This document shows positions 43,185-53,346 of a DNA stretch of 64,000 nt, piece by piece. The stretch covers positions 124,001 through 188,000 of the forward strand of contig CANPZD010000002.1 of NCBI GenBank assembly GCA_947589085.1, in the 5' to 3' direction. The notes under the pieces were generated by a model, which made no database searches, was not told the origin of the DNA, and saw only the letters and a list, made by a program, of their open reading frames with translations. The first letter of the stretch is position 1. Each line of letters starts with the position of its first letter. This DNA comes from an uncultured Clostridia bacterium (lineage in GTDB: Bacteria > Bacillota > Clostridia > Christensenellales > Borkfalkiaceae). A program made the translations under genes and the position numbers.

Positions 43185-43214
43185 AATATAGCATAATTTC
43201 ATGAATTTTGTCAA
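43185..43214 (-). promoter_or_regulatory. Rubrerythrin promoter
   Basis: On the minus strand TTGACA (43214-43209) and TATATT (43190-43185) have an 18-bp spacer. No PerR box is evident. Confidence 0.75.
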
Positions 43215-43326
43215 GAGCGCGGAAAAAAAATTTCTTCCCTGCGCGCGGCGCAAAAAACGGGGAAACGCGCCGGATTCCGCACGACTGACACGATCCGTCC
43301 CGAAACCACAAAATGCGGGAAAATAC

Positions 43327-43356
43327 TTGCAATTTGTCCACAATTTGTGGTATACT
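43327..43356 (+). promoter_or_regulatory. parE promoter with spacer palindrome
   Basis: TTGCAA at 43327-43332 and TATACT at 43351-43356 have an 18-bp spacer that contains CCACA-ATT-TGTGG (43338-43350), a possible operator or supercoiling-sensitive element. Confidence 0.65.
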
Positions 43357-43388
43357 CTTAAGTGATATCACGCCATCGAGAGGAAACT

Positions 43389-45449
43389 ATGGAAAAAAAT
43401 CATTACGACGCGAGCGATATTACGATCCTCGAAGGGTTGGAAGCCGTTCGTCTCCGTCCGGGCATGTACATCGGTTCGACGGGGCCGCGCGGCCTGCACC
43501 ATATTCTTTGGGAGATCGTAGATAACGCGATCGACGAAGCGGCCAACGGCTATGCGGATAAGATCGACGTGCATCTCTATCGGGACGGCAGCGTTTCCGT
43601 GGAGGACAACGGCCGCGGCGTGCCGACGGATATTCATCCCAAGACGAAGGTCTCGGGGGTGCAGGTCGTGTATACCCAGTTGCATGCGGGCGGAAAATTC
43701 GACGAACATAATTATTCCTTTTCGGGCGGACTGCACGGCGTGGGAGCATCCGTCACGAACGCGCTCTCCAAATGGCTGAAAGTGCGCGTCTGGCGGGACG
43801 GAACGACGTGGGAAATGGAATTCCATTCCTATTACGACGAAAAGAAGAAGAAATACGAATCGGGCGTGCCGGTGGGGCCGCTCGTGAATACCAAGCAGCG
43901 GACCAAGCGGCACGGAACGTGCGTGCATTTCCTGCCGGACGACGCCGTATTCTCCACGACGGAATTTTCGCTTTCCACGATCGAACACAGGCTCAACGAG
44001 CTGGCGTTTCTGAACAGGGGACTTACGATCACGCTGACGGACGACCGCATCACGCAGAACGAATACGAGGCGGCCAAGGGGGATGCGGACTCCGTTCAGC
44101 TGGATCTGATGGGTTCCATGCAGCCTTTTTCCGCGACCTACCGCTACGACGGCGGCATTTCGGATTTCGTCACCTATCTCAACGACGGCAAGACCAGACT
44201 TTACGCCAAGCCGCTCTATTATAAGGCCCAGAAAGACAACATTCAGATCGAATTTGCGATCCAGCACACTTCGGATTTCACCGAAAGTCTCTTTTCGTTT
44301 GTCAACAACATCCCGACGCCCGAGGGCGGATTTCACGAGATCGGCTTCCGCGGCGGACTTACCCGCATGCTCAACGATTACGCGCGGGAGAATAAATTTC
44401 TGAAAGACAAAGACCCGAACTTTCTCGGCGACGATTTCCGCGAGGGTCTCACGGCCGTGCTCTCCATCAAGATGAAGAACGTGCAATTCGAGGGACAGAC
44501 CAAGACCAAACTCGGCAATCCCGAGGCAAAATCCCCCGTGGAGAGTTGCGTGGTCGAGGGACTTCGCGCGATCGCGGCCGATCCCAAGTTCCGGCGCGCC
44601 TTTGAAGAGATCATCAAGAAGGCGCAGGGAGCGGCGCGCGTCCGCGTCGCCGCGCGGCAGGCCAAGGATACGGCGCGGGCCAAAAACAGTATCGATAATT
44701 TCATGCTCATCGGAAAGCTCGCGGCCTGTTCGAGCCGCAAACCCGAGCAGAACGAGCTGTTCATCGTCGAAGGCGACTCCGCGGGCGGAACGGCCAAGCA
44801 GGCGCGCGTGCGGCAATTCCAATCCATTCTGCCCCTGCGCGGCAAACCGCTGAACGTCGAAAAAAAGCGTCTCGATCAGGTGCTTGCCAACGAGGAGATC
44901 CGTACGATCATTTCGGCGCTGGGCGCGGGGATCGGGAACGATTTCAATCTGGACAAGATCAACTATCACAAGGTCATCATCCTTTCCGACGCCGATCAGG
45001 ACGGATTTCATATCCGCTGTATCCTGCTCACGTTTTTCTTCCGATACATGCGGCCGCTCATTTCGGCGGGGCACGTGTATATCGGCATGCCGCCGCTCTA
45101 CAAAGTATACAAGCAGAACGGTTCCGCGGAAGAGTACGCGTACGACGATAAGGAATTGCAGGAAAAGATCGAAAAAGTCGGGCGGGGATATCTCATCCAG
45201 CGCTATAAGGGACTGGGCGAGATGAGCGCGGAACAGCTATGGCAGACGACGCTGGATCCCGCGCGGCGCAATCTGACGCAGGTCACGCTCGAAGACGCCG
45301 TCGCCGCCGAGGATATGATCTCGACGCTCATGGGCGACCGCGTGGAGGGCAGAAAAGAGTTTTTGGCCGTCAATGCGAATTTCAACAAGACAGACGCTTT
45401 CATGGAGAAGGTGAAGTTCCGGAAGGAGGGAGACGATGAAGAAGGCTGA
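43389..45449 (+). CDS. parE: Type IIA topoisomerase ATPase subunit (ParE-like)
   Basis: A 686-aa GyrB/ParE protein. The GHKL ATPase has [28 protein letters not shown] and the [16 protein letters not shown] lid; the Toprim domain has [17 protein letters not shown] and [10 protein letters not shown]; the C terminus carries [16 protein letters not shown]. Pairing with a ParC-like subunit immediately downstream and no linked recF/dnaN favours topoisomerase IV over gyrase, though a gyrase pair cannot be fully excluded. Confidence 0.9.
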   Translation: MEKNHYDASDITILEGLEAVRLRPGMYIGSTGPRGLHHILWEIVDNAIDEAANGYADKIDVHLYRDGSVSVEDNGRGVPTDIHPKTKVSGVQVVYTQLHAGGKFDEHNYSFSGGLHGVGASVTNALSKWLKVRVWRDGTTWEMEFHSYYDEKKKKYESGVPVGPLVNTKQRTKRHGTCVHFLPDDAVFSTTEFSLSTIEHRLNELAFLNRGLTITLTDDRITQNEYEAAKGDADSVQLDLMGSMQPFSATYRYDGGISDFVTYLNDGKTRLYAKPLYYKAQKDNIQIEFAIQHTSDFTESLFSFVNNIPTPEGGFHEIGFRGGLTRMLNDYARENKFLKDKDPNFLGDDFREGLTAVLSIKMKNVQFEGQTKTKLGNPEAKSPVESCVVEGLRAIAADPKFRRAFEEIIKKAQGAARVRVAARQAKDTARAKNSIDNFMLIGKLAACSSRKPEQNELFIVEGDSAGGTAKQARVRQFQSILPLRGKPLNVEKKRLDQVLANEEIRTIISALGAGIGNDFNLDKINYHKVIILSDADQDGFHIRCILLTFFFRYMRPLISAGHVYIGMPPLYKVYKQNGSAEEYAYDDKELQEKIEKVGRGYLIQRYKGLGEMSAEQLWQTTLDPARRNLTQVTLEDAVAAEDMISTLMGDRVEGRKEFLAVNANFNKTDAFMEKVKFRKEGDDEEG

Positions 45450-47871
45450 GGAAAAGATCCAACCGCAGGGCACGCTGTTCGTGACGCCTCTCGAAGAAGT
45501 TTTGCCGCAGTCCATGCTGCCCTATGCGGAGTTTGTCATTCTCGACCGCGCGCTTCCCCGCGTGGAGGACGGTTTGAAACCCGTTCAGCGCAGGATCCTC
45601 TATACTATGTACGAAATGGGACTTACGCCGGACAAGCCGCACAAAAAATCGGCGCGTATTGTGGGCGACTGCATGGGCAAATACCATCCGCACGGCGATT
45701 CCTCCGTGTACGACGCGATGGTGCGCATGGCGCAGGATTTCAATATGGGCAGGACGCTGGTCAACGGCCACGGCAATTTCGGTTCCGTAGACGGCGATCC
45801 CGCAGCTGCCATGCGTTACACCGAGGCGCGGCTCGAGCCGCTCGCTTTGGAACTTCTCAGAGACCTCGATAAAAACACCGTGCCGTTTTCGCTGAATTTC
45901 GACGATTCGCTGAAAGAGCCGGATATGCTCCCCGGGCGGTTTCCCAATCTGCTCGTCAACGGCGCTTCGGGCATAGCGGTCGGGCTTGCCACGAATATTC
46001 CGCCCCACAATTTAGCGGAATGTATCGACGGCGTGATCGCGTTCATCGAGAATCCGAAGATCACGCTCGCCTCCATGATGAAGTATATTCCCGCGCCGGA
46101 TTTCCCCACGGGCGGGTATATCGTCGCCAATGAGCTTTTGCAGGCGTACGAGACGGGGAAGGGCCGCATCACGCTGCGCGCGAAGATCCGCGTAGAGCCG
46201 GGCGAAGCGGATAAAAAACTCATCGTGATCACCGAGCTTCCCTATCAGGTCAACAAGTCGGCGCTGCTCAGAAAGATCGCGGAGCTGCGCGAGGAAAAGA
46301 AGGAAGAACTCGCCTGCGTCACGCGCGTCTCGGACGAGAGCGACCGCAACGGCATGCGCGCCGTGATCGAAGTCCGGGGGGATACGGATATCCCGAAGCT
46401 CATGAAAACGCTGTATAAATACACCGATCTCGAGACGACGTTCGGAATGAATATGGTTGCGATCGCGGGCGGAAAACCCGTGCTCATGGGCCTCTTGAAG
46501 ATCATCCGTTACTATGTGGAGTATCAGCGGGAAGTGATCCTGCGGCGCACCCGGTTCGATCTCAACCAGGCCAAGGAGCGCTGCCACATTCTCGAGGGAC
46601 TCATCATAGCGGTACGGAATATCGACGAAGTGATCCGCATCATCAAAAAGGCGGAATCGACGGCGGACGCCCGCGAGAAACTGCGCGCCCGCTTCGATCT
46701 CTCCGAACGGCAGGCGCAGGCCATTCTCGATCTGCGTCTGGCGCGCCTCACCAAACTCGAAGTATTCAAGCTCGAAGAGGAACTCAAAGCGCTCAAAGCG
46801 CTCATCGAAAAACTGACGGCGATCGTCAACAGCCAGCGCATGCAGCTCGAAGTCGTGAAGGAGGAGCTGCTGGAGATCAAGAAGGCCTACAAAACGCCGC
46901 GCAGATCCGTTCTTGTCGCCAATGAGGCCGAAGCGGACGTCGAACGCACGGACATCCGCGAGCCGGGCGTGGCGAGCCTGCTTTGCATCACGGCGGACGG
47001 CAAGCTCAAAAACATCACGGAAAAGAATTTCAATCAGTCGAACAAAGAGATCGGCCCGAATACGCGCAAGAGCACGGTCGTCGTGCGGAGCGCGCGCATG
47101 CAGTCGGACGAGCTTGCGCTCATCTTCTCCGACCGCGGAAATTGCTACCGCATCTACGGCATGGATTGCACCAAAAAGTTCTCCGAGAGCGGATATAGTC
47201 TTTCCGATCTCTTCGAGGACGCGGAGAAAGACGAAAAGCCCGTCGCGGTGCTCAAAGCGTTCACGCAGGGCAATCTGCTCTTTATCACGCGGCAGGGCAT
47301 GCTCAAAAAGACGGCGTGGAGCGAATACAATCTCTCGAAGAAGTGCTTTCAGGCGATCCGCCTCAACGAGGGCGACAGCCTTCTCGAAGTGCAGATCGAT
47401 TCCGACGAAGAGGGCGTGACCGTATTCTTCGTGACGAAGAACGGCATGTGCCTCAACGCAAGAAAGGACGATATCCCCGTTCAGGGGCGCGTTTCGGGCG
47501 GCGTGAAGGGGATGAATCTCAACGAGGGCGACGAAGTCGTGTTTGCCTCGCAGATCGACGGCGAGGGCGAGATCGTCGTTGCGACCTCGGGCGGCCGGTG
47601 GAAGCGCGCGATCACGGCGCAGATCGATTCTCTCCCCCGTTACCGGAAAGGGGTGCAGATCGCCTCTTTGAAAGGGGATCGGGTGATATTCGCCGAATAC
47701 GTCACGATCCCGTATATGCTCGCCGTGGTGAAAAACGACGGGACGATGACCGAGATCGCGACGGAGGATGTGCCGATCGACGCGACCGCCACCCGCGGCA
47801 GACCCTTGAAAGACGCAAAATGGACCGCAAACGAAGTGTTTGCCATGAAATATCGGGAATACGAAGAATAG
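45436..47871 (+). CDS. parC: Type IIA topoisomerase cleavage subunit (ParC-like)
   Basis: An 811-aa protein overlapping parE by 14 bases, with GGAGGGAG before the ATG. The quinolone-resistance region reads [19 protein letters not shown]; the catalytic Tyr is in [10 protein letters not shown]. The C-terminal beta-pinwheel (from about 510) has blades such as [16 protein letters not shown] and [12 protein letters not shown] but no canonical GyrA box, which favours the decatenating ParC. The first Ser of the region is the wild-type, sensitive-type residue by family comparison. Confidence 0.9.
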   Translation: MKKAEEKIQPQGTLFVTPLEEVLPQSMLPYAEFVILDRALPRVEDGLKPVQRRILYTMYEMGLTPDKPHKKSARIVGDCMGKYHPHGDSSVYDAMVRMAQDFNMGRTLVNGHGNFGSVDGDPAAAMRYTEARLEPLALELLRDLDKNTVPFSLNFDDSLKEPDMLPGRFPNLLVNGASGIAVGLATNIPPHNLAECIDGVIAFIENPKITLASMMKYIPAPDFPTGGYIVANELLQAYETGKGRITLRAKIRVEPGEADKKLIVITELPYQVNKSALLRKIAELREEKKEELACVTRVSDESDRNGMRAVIEVRGDTDIPKLMKTLYKYTDLETTFGMNMVAIAGGKPVLMGLLKIIRYYVEYQREVILRRTRFDLNQAKERCHILEGLIIAVRNIDEVIRIIKKAESTADAREKLRARFDLSERQAQAILDLRLARLTKLEVFKLEEELKALKALIEKLTAIVNSQRMQLEVVKEELLEIKKAYKTPRRSVLVANEAEADVERTDIREPGVASLLCITADGKLKNITEKNFNQSNKEIGPNTRKSTVVVRSARMQSDELALIFSDRGNCYRIYGMDCTKKFSESGYSLSDLFEDAEKDEKPVAVLKAFTQGNLLFITRQGMLKKTAWSEYNLSKKCFQAIRLNEGDSLLEVQIDSDEEGVTVFFVTKNGMCLNARKDDIPVQGRVSGGVKGMNLNEGDEVVFASQIDGEGEIVVATSGGRWKRAITAQIDSLPRYRKGVQIASLKGDRVIFAEYVTIPYMLAVVKNDGTMTEIATEDVPIDATATRGRPLKDAKWTANEVFAMKYREYEE

Positions 47872-47878
47872 CAAAGAG

Positions 47879-47905
47879 AAAGGCGCCTCGCACAGGCGCC
47901 TTTCC
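47879..47905 (+). terminator. Hairpin after parC
   Basis: A perfect 10-bp stem AAAGGCGCCT/AGGCGCCTTT starts 7 bases after the stop; the T run is only three bases, within the stem. Confidence 0.55.
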
Positions 47906-47957
47906 ATCTGTTCGCGCAGAGTTTTGACAGCTTTTTTTATAATTTCATTAAAAACAG

Positions 47958-47987
47958 ATGACAAACTCGCGCGGTTCTTGTTATAAT
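47958..47987 (+). promoter_or_regulatory. Promoter of the Na/Pi cotransporter gene
   Basis: ATGACA at about 47958-47963 and TATAAT at 47982-47987 with an 18-bp spacer. Confidence 0.6.
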
Positions 47988-48027
47988 GGTATCGGTTGAT
48001 CCGGCAATTCAAGCAAAGGATGATTGT

Positions 48028-49716
48028 ATGGGCGCGTGGGAAATCATTAAGATAATCTTGCAGATCTTGGGCGGCATGGGGACGTTCCTCGTGGGCATGA
48101 AATTGCTCTCGGAGAACATGACCAAGCTGGCGCACGGAAAACTTCAGAAGATGCTCAACAAAACGGCGAAGAGCCGCGTTGCCGGAGTGGGCATCGGCGC
48201 GGCGGTCACCGTGCTCGGCCAGAGTTCCGCTTTCACGACGGTCATGGTCGTGGGCCTCGTCAATGCCGGTATCATGACGCTCTTTCAGGCGACGGCGATC
48301 ATCATGGGCGCAAACATCGGCACGACGCTGAATGCGTGGGTCATCGCGCTCGGAGGTTCCGATCTCACCGTCGTATTTTTCTGTCTTGCCGCCGTCGGCG
48401 TGCTCATGACCATGTTTTCCAAAAACGAAAAGATCGTCACCGTCGGGCATGTCGTCGCCGCGTTCGGCCTGATTTTTGTGGGGCTGAAATTTATGTCCGG
48501 CGCGCTGTCTTTCAAGGCGGGAAGCACGGAATACAACGCCGTATCATCCGTACTGCACGCAATCAAAAATCCCGTTCTGCTCATGCTCATCGGCGTTGCG
48601 ATCACGGCGCTCGTTCAATCTTCGACGGCGGTCAATGCCATCATCCTCACGATGGTCACTTCGGGACTTGTGATCGGAAGCGGCGGCAATTCGGCGCTGT
48701 ATATCATCATCGGTTCCAATATCGGGACGTGCGTCACCGCGCTGATCTCCTCGCTGGGGGCGAGTTCGAACGCAAAACGCGCCGCGCTGATCCACTTTAT
48801 GTTCAACCTCTTCGGCGCGATCATCTTTATGATCATTCTTGTCTGCTGGACAGGCTTTGCCGACAATATCCTCGGGAAGATCTTTCCCGCCGGATCGATG
48901 AAGCTCGGCGATACGGACATGGCGCCCGGCATGCAGATTGCCTTCTTCCATACGCTCTTCAACGTGATCAATACGTTGCTGTTCCTTCCGTTCGTCAAGG
49001 GGTTTGTCTGGATCGCGGAGCATCTGGTCCGCGAAAAGAAACAGACGAAAGCGCCCTCCGCGGAGGTCATTTTCGGGGATCTCGACGAACGCTTGCTGCG
49101 CAGCCCTTCCGTTGCGCTCGGGCATCTCTATCAGCAGACGGGCAAGATGTTCTCCTATGCCATGGACACGATGAACACGGCGTTCAATGCGTTTATCGCC
49201 AAGGATACGGAGGCTGCCGCCGTCGTGCAGGCGCACAACGGCGAACTTGCGGAGGCGAACAGGGTCGGCGTGTCCTCCCTTGTGAAACTTTCCGCATCGC
49301 CGCTCTCCATGGAGGAGGAAAAGACGGTCTCCAATCTGCACTATGTGCTCAACGATATCATGCGTATCGGCGAACTTGCCGATAACGTCACGAAATATAC
49401 GCGTCACTACGTGGAGGACGAACTCGTGTTTTCGGACGAGTTCCTCGAGATGCTCGGCGGCATGTACGAGAAACTGAAAAATCTCTATGTGAAGAGCCTT
49501 GCGACCTATCTCTACCGCGACAAGAAGAGCCTCGCCGATGTAGACGTTCTCGAAGATGAGATCGATAAGGACCGGCGCGACCTTGTGGCGCAGCACATCA
49601 AGCGGCTCAACGAGGGGAAATGCCAACCGCAGAATTCGAGCGTGTTCATCAATCTTGTCGGGAATCTGGAACGTGCGGCCGACCATATCACGTATATCGC
49701 GCACTCCATCGAATAA
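48028..49716 (+). CDS. Na/Pi cotransporter (NptA-like) with PhoU-like domain
   Basis: A 562-aa protein; AAAGGA before the ATG at 48028 decides this start over the longer frame from 47986. Eight or so membrane segments contain the two inverted QSS repeats of the family (VLGQSSAFTTVMVVGL near 66 and LVQSSTAVNAIILTM near 205), each followed by a GANIGT/GSNIGT motif. The C-terminal 200 residues are helical and PhoU-like (MNTAFNAFIAKDTEAAA, NNERAADHITYIA-type ending). It imports phosphate with sodium; the PhoU-like part probably gates it. Confidence 0.93.
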   Translation: MGAWEIIKIILQILGGMGTFLVGMKLLSENMTKLAHGKLQKMLNKTAKSRVAGVGIGAAVTVLGQSSAFTTVMVVGLVNAGIMTLFQATAIIMGANIGTTLNAWVIALGGSDLTVVFFCLAAVGVLMTMFSKNEKIVTVGHVVAAFGLIFVGLKFMSGALSFKAGSTEYNAVSSVLHAIKNPVLLMLIGVAITALVQSSTAVNAIILTMVTSGLVIGSGGNSALYIIIGSNIGTCVTALISSLGASSNAKRAALIHFMFNLFGAIIFMIILVCWTGFADNILGKIFPAGSMKLGDTDMAPGMQIAFFHTLFNVINTLLFLPFVKGFVWIAEHLVREKKQTKAPSAEVIFGDLDERLLRSPSVALGHLYQQTGKMFSYAMDTMNTAFNAFIAKDTEAAAVVQAHNGELAEANRVGVSSLVKLSASPLSMEEEKTVSNLHYVLNDIMRIGELADNVTKYTRHYVEDELVFSDEFLEMLGGMYEKLKNLYVKSLATYLYRDKKSLADVDVLEDEIDKDRRDLVAQHIKRLNEGKCQPQNSSVFINLVGNLERAADHITYIAHSIE

Positions 49717-49725
49717 GGAGATATC

Positions 49726-51513
49726 ATGAAGATCACCATCTGCGAAAACGAAAAAATTCCCGTGCGCAAAGGGGGCGTGGGACTCTTTCTGGAAGACGTC
49801 AATTACGCGTTTGACGGCGGCCTGTATGCGGAAATGCTGGAAAACCGCAATTTCGAGTCCAAGGAAGTCCGTGCCGCGCGGGAGGGGATCTGCATTTCGC
49901 AGGGCGGAAGCTATGCGTGGGAGCCGTATCCCGCGGGGGCAAACGTCGCGTTGAAGGTAAAGACCGACCGCCCGCTCTATGCGGAAAATCCCCATTATCT
50001 GCGCGTCGACGTCAACGCGGACGGCGCGGGGTTGAAGAACAAGGCCTATGACGGGATCCGTCTCGTCAAGGGCACAGAATACAGAATTTCGTTCTATGTG
50101 CGCTCTTATGACTATAAGAACGCGGCGTTTGTCGGCGTGTATCGCAACGGAACGGCGCTTGCCGAGGAAAAGATCAAGATCAAGCCGGACGGCAAGTGGA
50201 ACCGCTATACCGTCAAATTCAAGAGCAAGGCCGACGCGGAGGGCGCGGACTTTGCGTTCACGCTGAAAAAAGCGGGGACCGTTCATGTGAACGACTTTAC
50301 GATGATGCCGCTCAACGCGGCGCTCGGCGTATTCCGCCGCGATCTCGTCGAACTCATGAAGGAGATAAAACCCGCGTTTCTGCGCTTTCCGTGCGGCGCT
50401 TTCGGCACGCCGGAGGGGGGCTCGTGGAAAGATTCCGTCGGCCCCGCGGAGCGCAGAAAGCAGAGCTGGAACAAATGGGCGCTGCATGACAAGGCGTTTT
50501 CGCATTACGGACGTACGTTCGGTCTCGGCGTTTTCGAATGCTTCCGTCTGGCGGAATATCTCGGCGCGCAGCCCGTGCCCGTATTCTCTTGCAATCCGGA
50601 AAAGACGGACGGCTCCGAGTTCGAAGCCTGCGTACAGGACGCGCTCGATCTAGTGGAATTTGCGAACGGCGGCCCCGAAACCATGTGGGGAAGATTGCGC
50701 GCGGAACTCGGACATCCCGCGGAATTCGCGCTTTCCCACCTTGCCTTGGAACTCTCCGGGGCGGCGTCGCCGCGCTTCGAGGCGCTGGCGCAGCGCATCC
50801 GGGAGAGCTATCCCGAGCTGAAACTCCTCTTGCCCGCAGGGGCATGCGGCGCTTCCGGCGCGGATATCGCCTATTGCCGCGAAGAGCGCGTTCTGCTTTC
50901 CGCGGAAGAAATGTTGAGGGCGGCGGACCGCTGCGACGCCTGTCCGCGCGGCGTTCTCGTCTCCTGCGCCGAACTTGCGGCCCATGCCGGAACGGCGCGC
51001 ACGCCGCAGGCGAATGCGTGGGAATGTGCGATCGCGGAAGCCGCGTTTCTCGCGGGCGCGGAACGCAACGCCGACGTGATCCCGATGCGGTTTTACGCGC
51101 CGCTGTTCGCCCGGGACGGATATGTACAGCGCGCCCCTGCGCTCATCTGGATGGACGCAGGCAGAGCGTTCGGTTCCGCAAGTTATTACGTGCAGAAGCT
51201 GTACAGTCTCTATACGGGCGACAGCATTTTCCGGACGGAAACGGACGCGCCGCATACATATGTGACCGCTTCCGGGCGCGAAGGGTTTACCTATCTGAAG
51301 ATCGTCAACGCTTCGGATCGGGAATTGCAGGCGGAGATCGAAGGGGAGGGGATCGGCGAACTCACGCGGATCATCCGCATGGAGGGAACGCTCGGCGACT
51401 TCAATTCGTTCGGATCGCCGGAATTGATTGCGCCCAAGGATGTGGCGCCCGCGGCGCCCCGTTCCGCCGCGCTGCCGCCGTACAGTTTCAGCGTTCTCGT
51501 GTTCCGGAAATAA
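49726..51513 (+). CDS. Degenerate GH51 arabinofuranosidase-like protein
   Basis: A 595-aa protein homologous to GH51 alpha-L-arabinofuranosidases: the N terminus GGVGLFLEDVNYAFDGGLYA plus EMLENRNFE, a carbohydrate-binding-like sandwich (about 60-190), FLRFPCGAF, the WGRLRAELGHP block and AAFLAGAERNADVIPMRFYAPLF are all family marks. The acid/base motif, normally W-E-x-G-N-E, is replaced by HLALELSG with Glu342 only loosely alignable; the nucleophile region appears as SCAELAAH (Glu416). It may have changed chemistry or be inactive. No signal peptide, so cytoplasmic. It starts 9 bases after the phosphate transporter gene. Confidence 0.8.
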   Translation: MKITICENEKIPVRKGGVGLFLEDVNYAFDGGLYAEMLENRNFESKEVRAAREGICISQGGSYAWEPYPAGANVALKVKTDRPLYAENPHYLRVDVNADGAGLKNKAYDGIRLVKGTEYRISFYVRSYDYKNAAFVGVYRNGTALAEEKIKIKPDGKWNRYTVKFKSKADAEGADFAFTLKKAGTVHVNDFTMMPLNAALGVFRRDLVELMKEIKPAFLRFPCGAFGTPEGGSWKDSVGPAERRKQSWNKWALHDKAFSHYGRTFGLGVFECFRLAEYLGAQPVPVFSCNPEKTDGSEFEACVQDALDLVEFANGGPETMWGRLRAELGHPAEFALSHLALELSGAASPRFEALAQRIRESYPELKLLLPAGACGASGADIAYCREERVLLSAEEMLRAADRCDACPRGVLVSCAELAAHAGTARTPQANAWECAIAEAAFLAGAERNADVIPMRFYAPLFARDGYVQRAPALIWMDAGRAFGSASYYVQKLYSLYTGDSIFRTETDAPHTYVTASGREGFTYLKIVNASDRELQAEIEGEGIGELTRIIRMEGTLGDFNSFGSPELIAPKDVAPAAPRSAALPPYSFSVLVFRK

Positions 51514-51565
51514 GTTTTATCGCGCCGCCGCATGGAAAATTTTTCCCGTGCGGCGGTCGTTTTAC

Positions 51566-51594
51566 TTTACAAATCGCGCGCAAACCTTTATAAT
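51566..51594 (+). promoter_or_regulatory. Promoter predicting a leaderless methyltransferase mRNA
   Basis: TTTACA at 51566-51571 and TATAAT at 51589-51594 with a 17-bp spacer. The ATG at 51601 lies 7 bases after the -10 box, at the expected transcription start. Confidence 0.75.
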
Positions 51595-51600
51595 GGTCGC

Positions 51601-52461
51601 ATGATTCGTTTGGCGGATGGGTGGAAGGAATACGCGGTCATCGCGACCGGCGACGGCTATAAGCTGGAGCGCTGGGGAGAAGTCGTTCTCCTGAGACCGG
51701 ATCCGCAGGTCATCTGGCAGGCGCAGCGCGATTTGTTTTCCTACCCGGGGATCTCCGCGGTGTACCGCAGGAGCGAAACGGGCGGCGGCGGTTGGGAGAT
51801 CCGGAAGAAGATCCCGGAGAGCTGGAATATTTCTTATCGCGATCTTACGTTCAAAGTGAAACCGATGGGGTTCAAGCACACGGGGCTTTTCCCCGAGCAG
51901 GCCTATCATTGGGACAAGACCGCCGCGCTGGTCAAACGGGCGGGGAGGCCGGTCAAAGTTCTCAATCTCTTCGCCTATACGGGCGGCGCCACGGTGGCGC
52001 TTGCCAAGGCGGGTGCGGAAGTCGTGCATGTGGACGCAGCCAAAGGCATGGTCGAGCGGGCGGGCGAAAACGCGCGGCTCTCGGGCGTGGATCGCGGGAT
52101 CCGATACATTGTGGACGATTGCAAGAAGTTTGTGCTTCGCGAACTCAGGCGGGGCAACCGGTACGACGCGATCGTCATGGATCCGCCCTCATACGGGCGC
52201 GGCCCGGGCGGCGAGATGTGGAAGATCGAAACGGAACTGTATTCCTTTGTTTCGCTTTGCGCGGAGCTTCTCTCAGACGAGCCGCTCTTCTTTCTCATCA
52301 ACAGCTATACGACGGGGCTGCAACCCGCCGTTCTCTCCAATCTCTTGACCCTGTGCCTGAAAGCGCGCAAGGGCAGCATCGAAGCGTACGAGGTGGGACT
52401 TCCCACAGAGGAAGGCATTCCGCTTCCGTGCGGCGCAGGAGGAATCTTCATCCATGAGTAA
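51601..52461 (+). CDS. RlmI-like class I methyltransferase
   Basis: A 286-aa SAM-dependent methyltransferase. Motif I is VLNLFAYTGGATVALAKAGA, the SAM acidic loop VVHVDAAKGMV, and the catalytic region IVMDPPSYGRGPGGEMW has the DPPSY signature of the RlmI/RlmK rRNA m5C/m2G group. It lacks the N-terminal PUA domain usual in RlmI. Paired with a pseudouridine synthase, so an rRNA or tRNA modification role is likely. The start at 51601 gives the native-looking N terminus MIRLADGWKEY. Confidence 0.88.
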   Translation: MIRLADGWKEYAVIATGDGYKLERWGEVVLLRPDPQVIWQAQRDLFSYPGISAVYRRSETGGGGWEIRKKIPESWNISYRDLTFKVKPMGFKHTGLFPEQAYHWDKTAALVKRAGRPVKVLNLFAYTGGATVALAKAGAEVVHVDAAKGMVERAGENARLSGVDRGIRYIVDDCKKFVLRELRRGNRYDAIVMDPPSYGRGPGGEMWKIETELYSFVSLCAELLSDEPLFFLINSYTTGLQPAVLSNLLTLCLKARKGSIEAYEVGLPTEEGIPLPCGAGGIFIHE

Positions 52462-53215
52462 TTATTCCGAGCCGACCGTTCTGTATGAGGACAACCATCT
52501 TCTCGTCGTGCTCAAACCGCAGAATCTCGGCTCTTGCCCGGATGAGAGCGGGGATGAAAACATGCTCGATCTTCTCAAAGAATATCTCCGCAGGAAGTAC
52601 GATAAGAAGGGAAACGTCTTTCTCGGGCTGGTGCATCGGCTGGATCGTCCCACGGGCGGTCTTATGGTGTTCGCAAAGACGAGCAAAGCGGCCTCGCGGC
52701 TTGCCGAGCAGATGAAAAAGGGCGATTTCGAAAAACGCTATCTCGCCGTGCTCGTGGGCGCTCCGCACGAGGAGAGCGGCAGGCTGACCAACTGGCTGAA
52801 AAAGAGCGACGTCAACAACACGGTATATCTCTCGACGCAGGGCGCCGTCGGCGCAAAACTCGCCGTGCTGGACTACCGGATCCTCGAAACGAAAGACGGT
52901 CTTTCGCTGGCGGAAATCAAGCTGCACACGGGCAGAAGCCATCAGATCCGCGTGCAGATGGCGGGGATCTCTCATCCCGTATACGGCGATCTCCGCTACG
53001 GCGGGGAGCGCGCGCAAAAGGGGAAGCTCGCCCTCTGGGCATATTCCCTCGCCTTTTTCCATCCGGTGGAGGGTTTCCGCATGCAGTTTGCCGCGGACCC
53101 CGCCGCGGGGAGCGCACCCTCTCAGCGCTGCCGCCTGCGGTTTCTTTCCGAGCCGCCCGCCGACGAAGCGCCATGGAACAGATTCGACGTCGCTTCCGCG
53201 GTGAAACCCTACTGA
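52454..53215 (+). CDS. RluA-family pseudouridine synthase
   Basis: A 253-aa enzyme with catalytic Asp in LVHRLDRPTGGLMVFAKT and the C-terminal LHTGRSHQIRVQMAGISHPV motif. It has no N-terminal S4 domain. It overlaps the methyltransferase by 8 bases, forming a two-gene RNA-modification operon. Target uridine unknown. Confidence 0.93.
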   Translation: MSNYSEPTVLYEDNHLLVVLKPQNLGSCPDESGDENMLDLLKEYLRRKYDKKGNVFLGLVHRLDRPTGGLMVFAKTSKAASRLAEQMKKGDFEKRYLAVLVGAPHEESGRLTNWLKKSDVNNTVYLSTQGAVGAKLAVLDYRILETKDGLSLAEIKLHTGRSHQIRVQMAGISHPVYGDLRYGGERAQKGKLALWAYSLAFFHPVEGFRMQFAADPAAGSAPSQRCRLRFLSEPPADEAPWNRFDVASAVKPY

Positions 53216-53262
53216 AATCCGGGTTGAAATTTGAAAAATCTTGCGAAAAAGGGCGATACTGC

Positions 53263-53291
53263 TTGACGACCGCCGAAAATTCGTGTAAAAT
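53263..53291 (+). promoter_or_regulatory. Promoter of the second large surface protein
   Basis: TTGACG at 53263-53268 and TAAAAT at 53286-53291 with a 17-bp spacer. Confidence 0.7.
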
Positions 53292-53346
53292 ATAAAAGAT
53301 AATCGATAAAGACGACGCGGGAATTCCGCCCGCTTGGAGTTGTTTC

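Noticed and set aside
43389..47871. Assignment of the topoisomerase pair as gyrase
   Set aside because: No canonical GyrA box in the C-terminal domain and no recF/dnaN neighbours; ParE/ParC is preferred, though homology alone does not settle it.
46012..48450. Minus-strand open frame of 812 codons opposite parC and the phosphate transporter
   Set aside because: It crosses the parC terminator and the next promoter and is antisense to two well-supported genes; its His/Arg-rich composition is a shadow effect.
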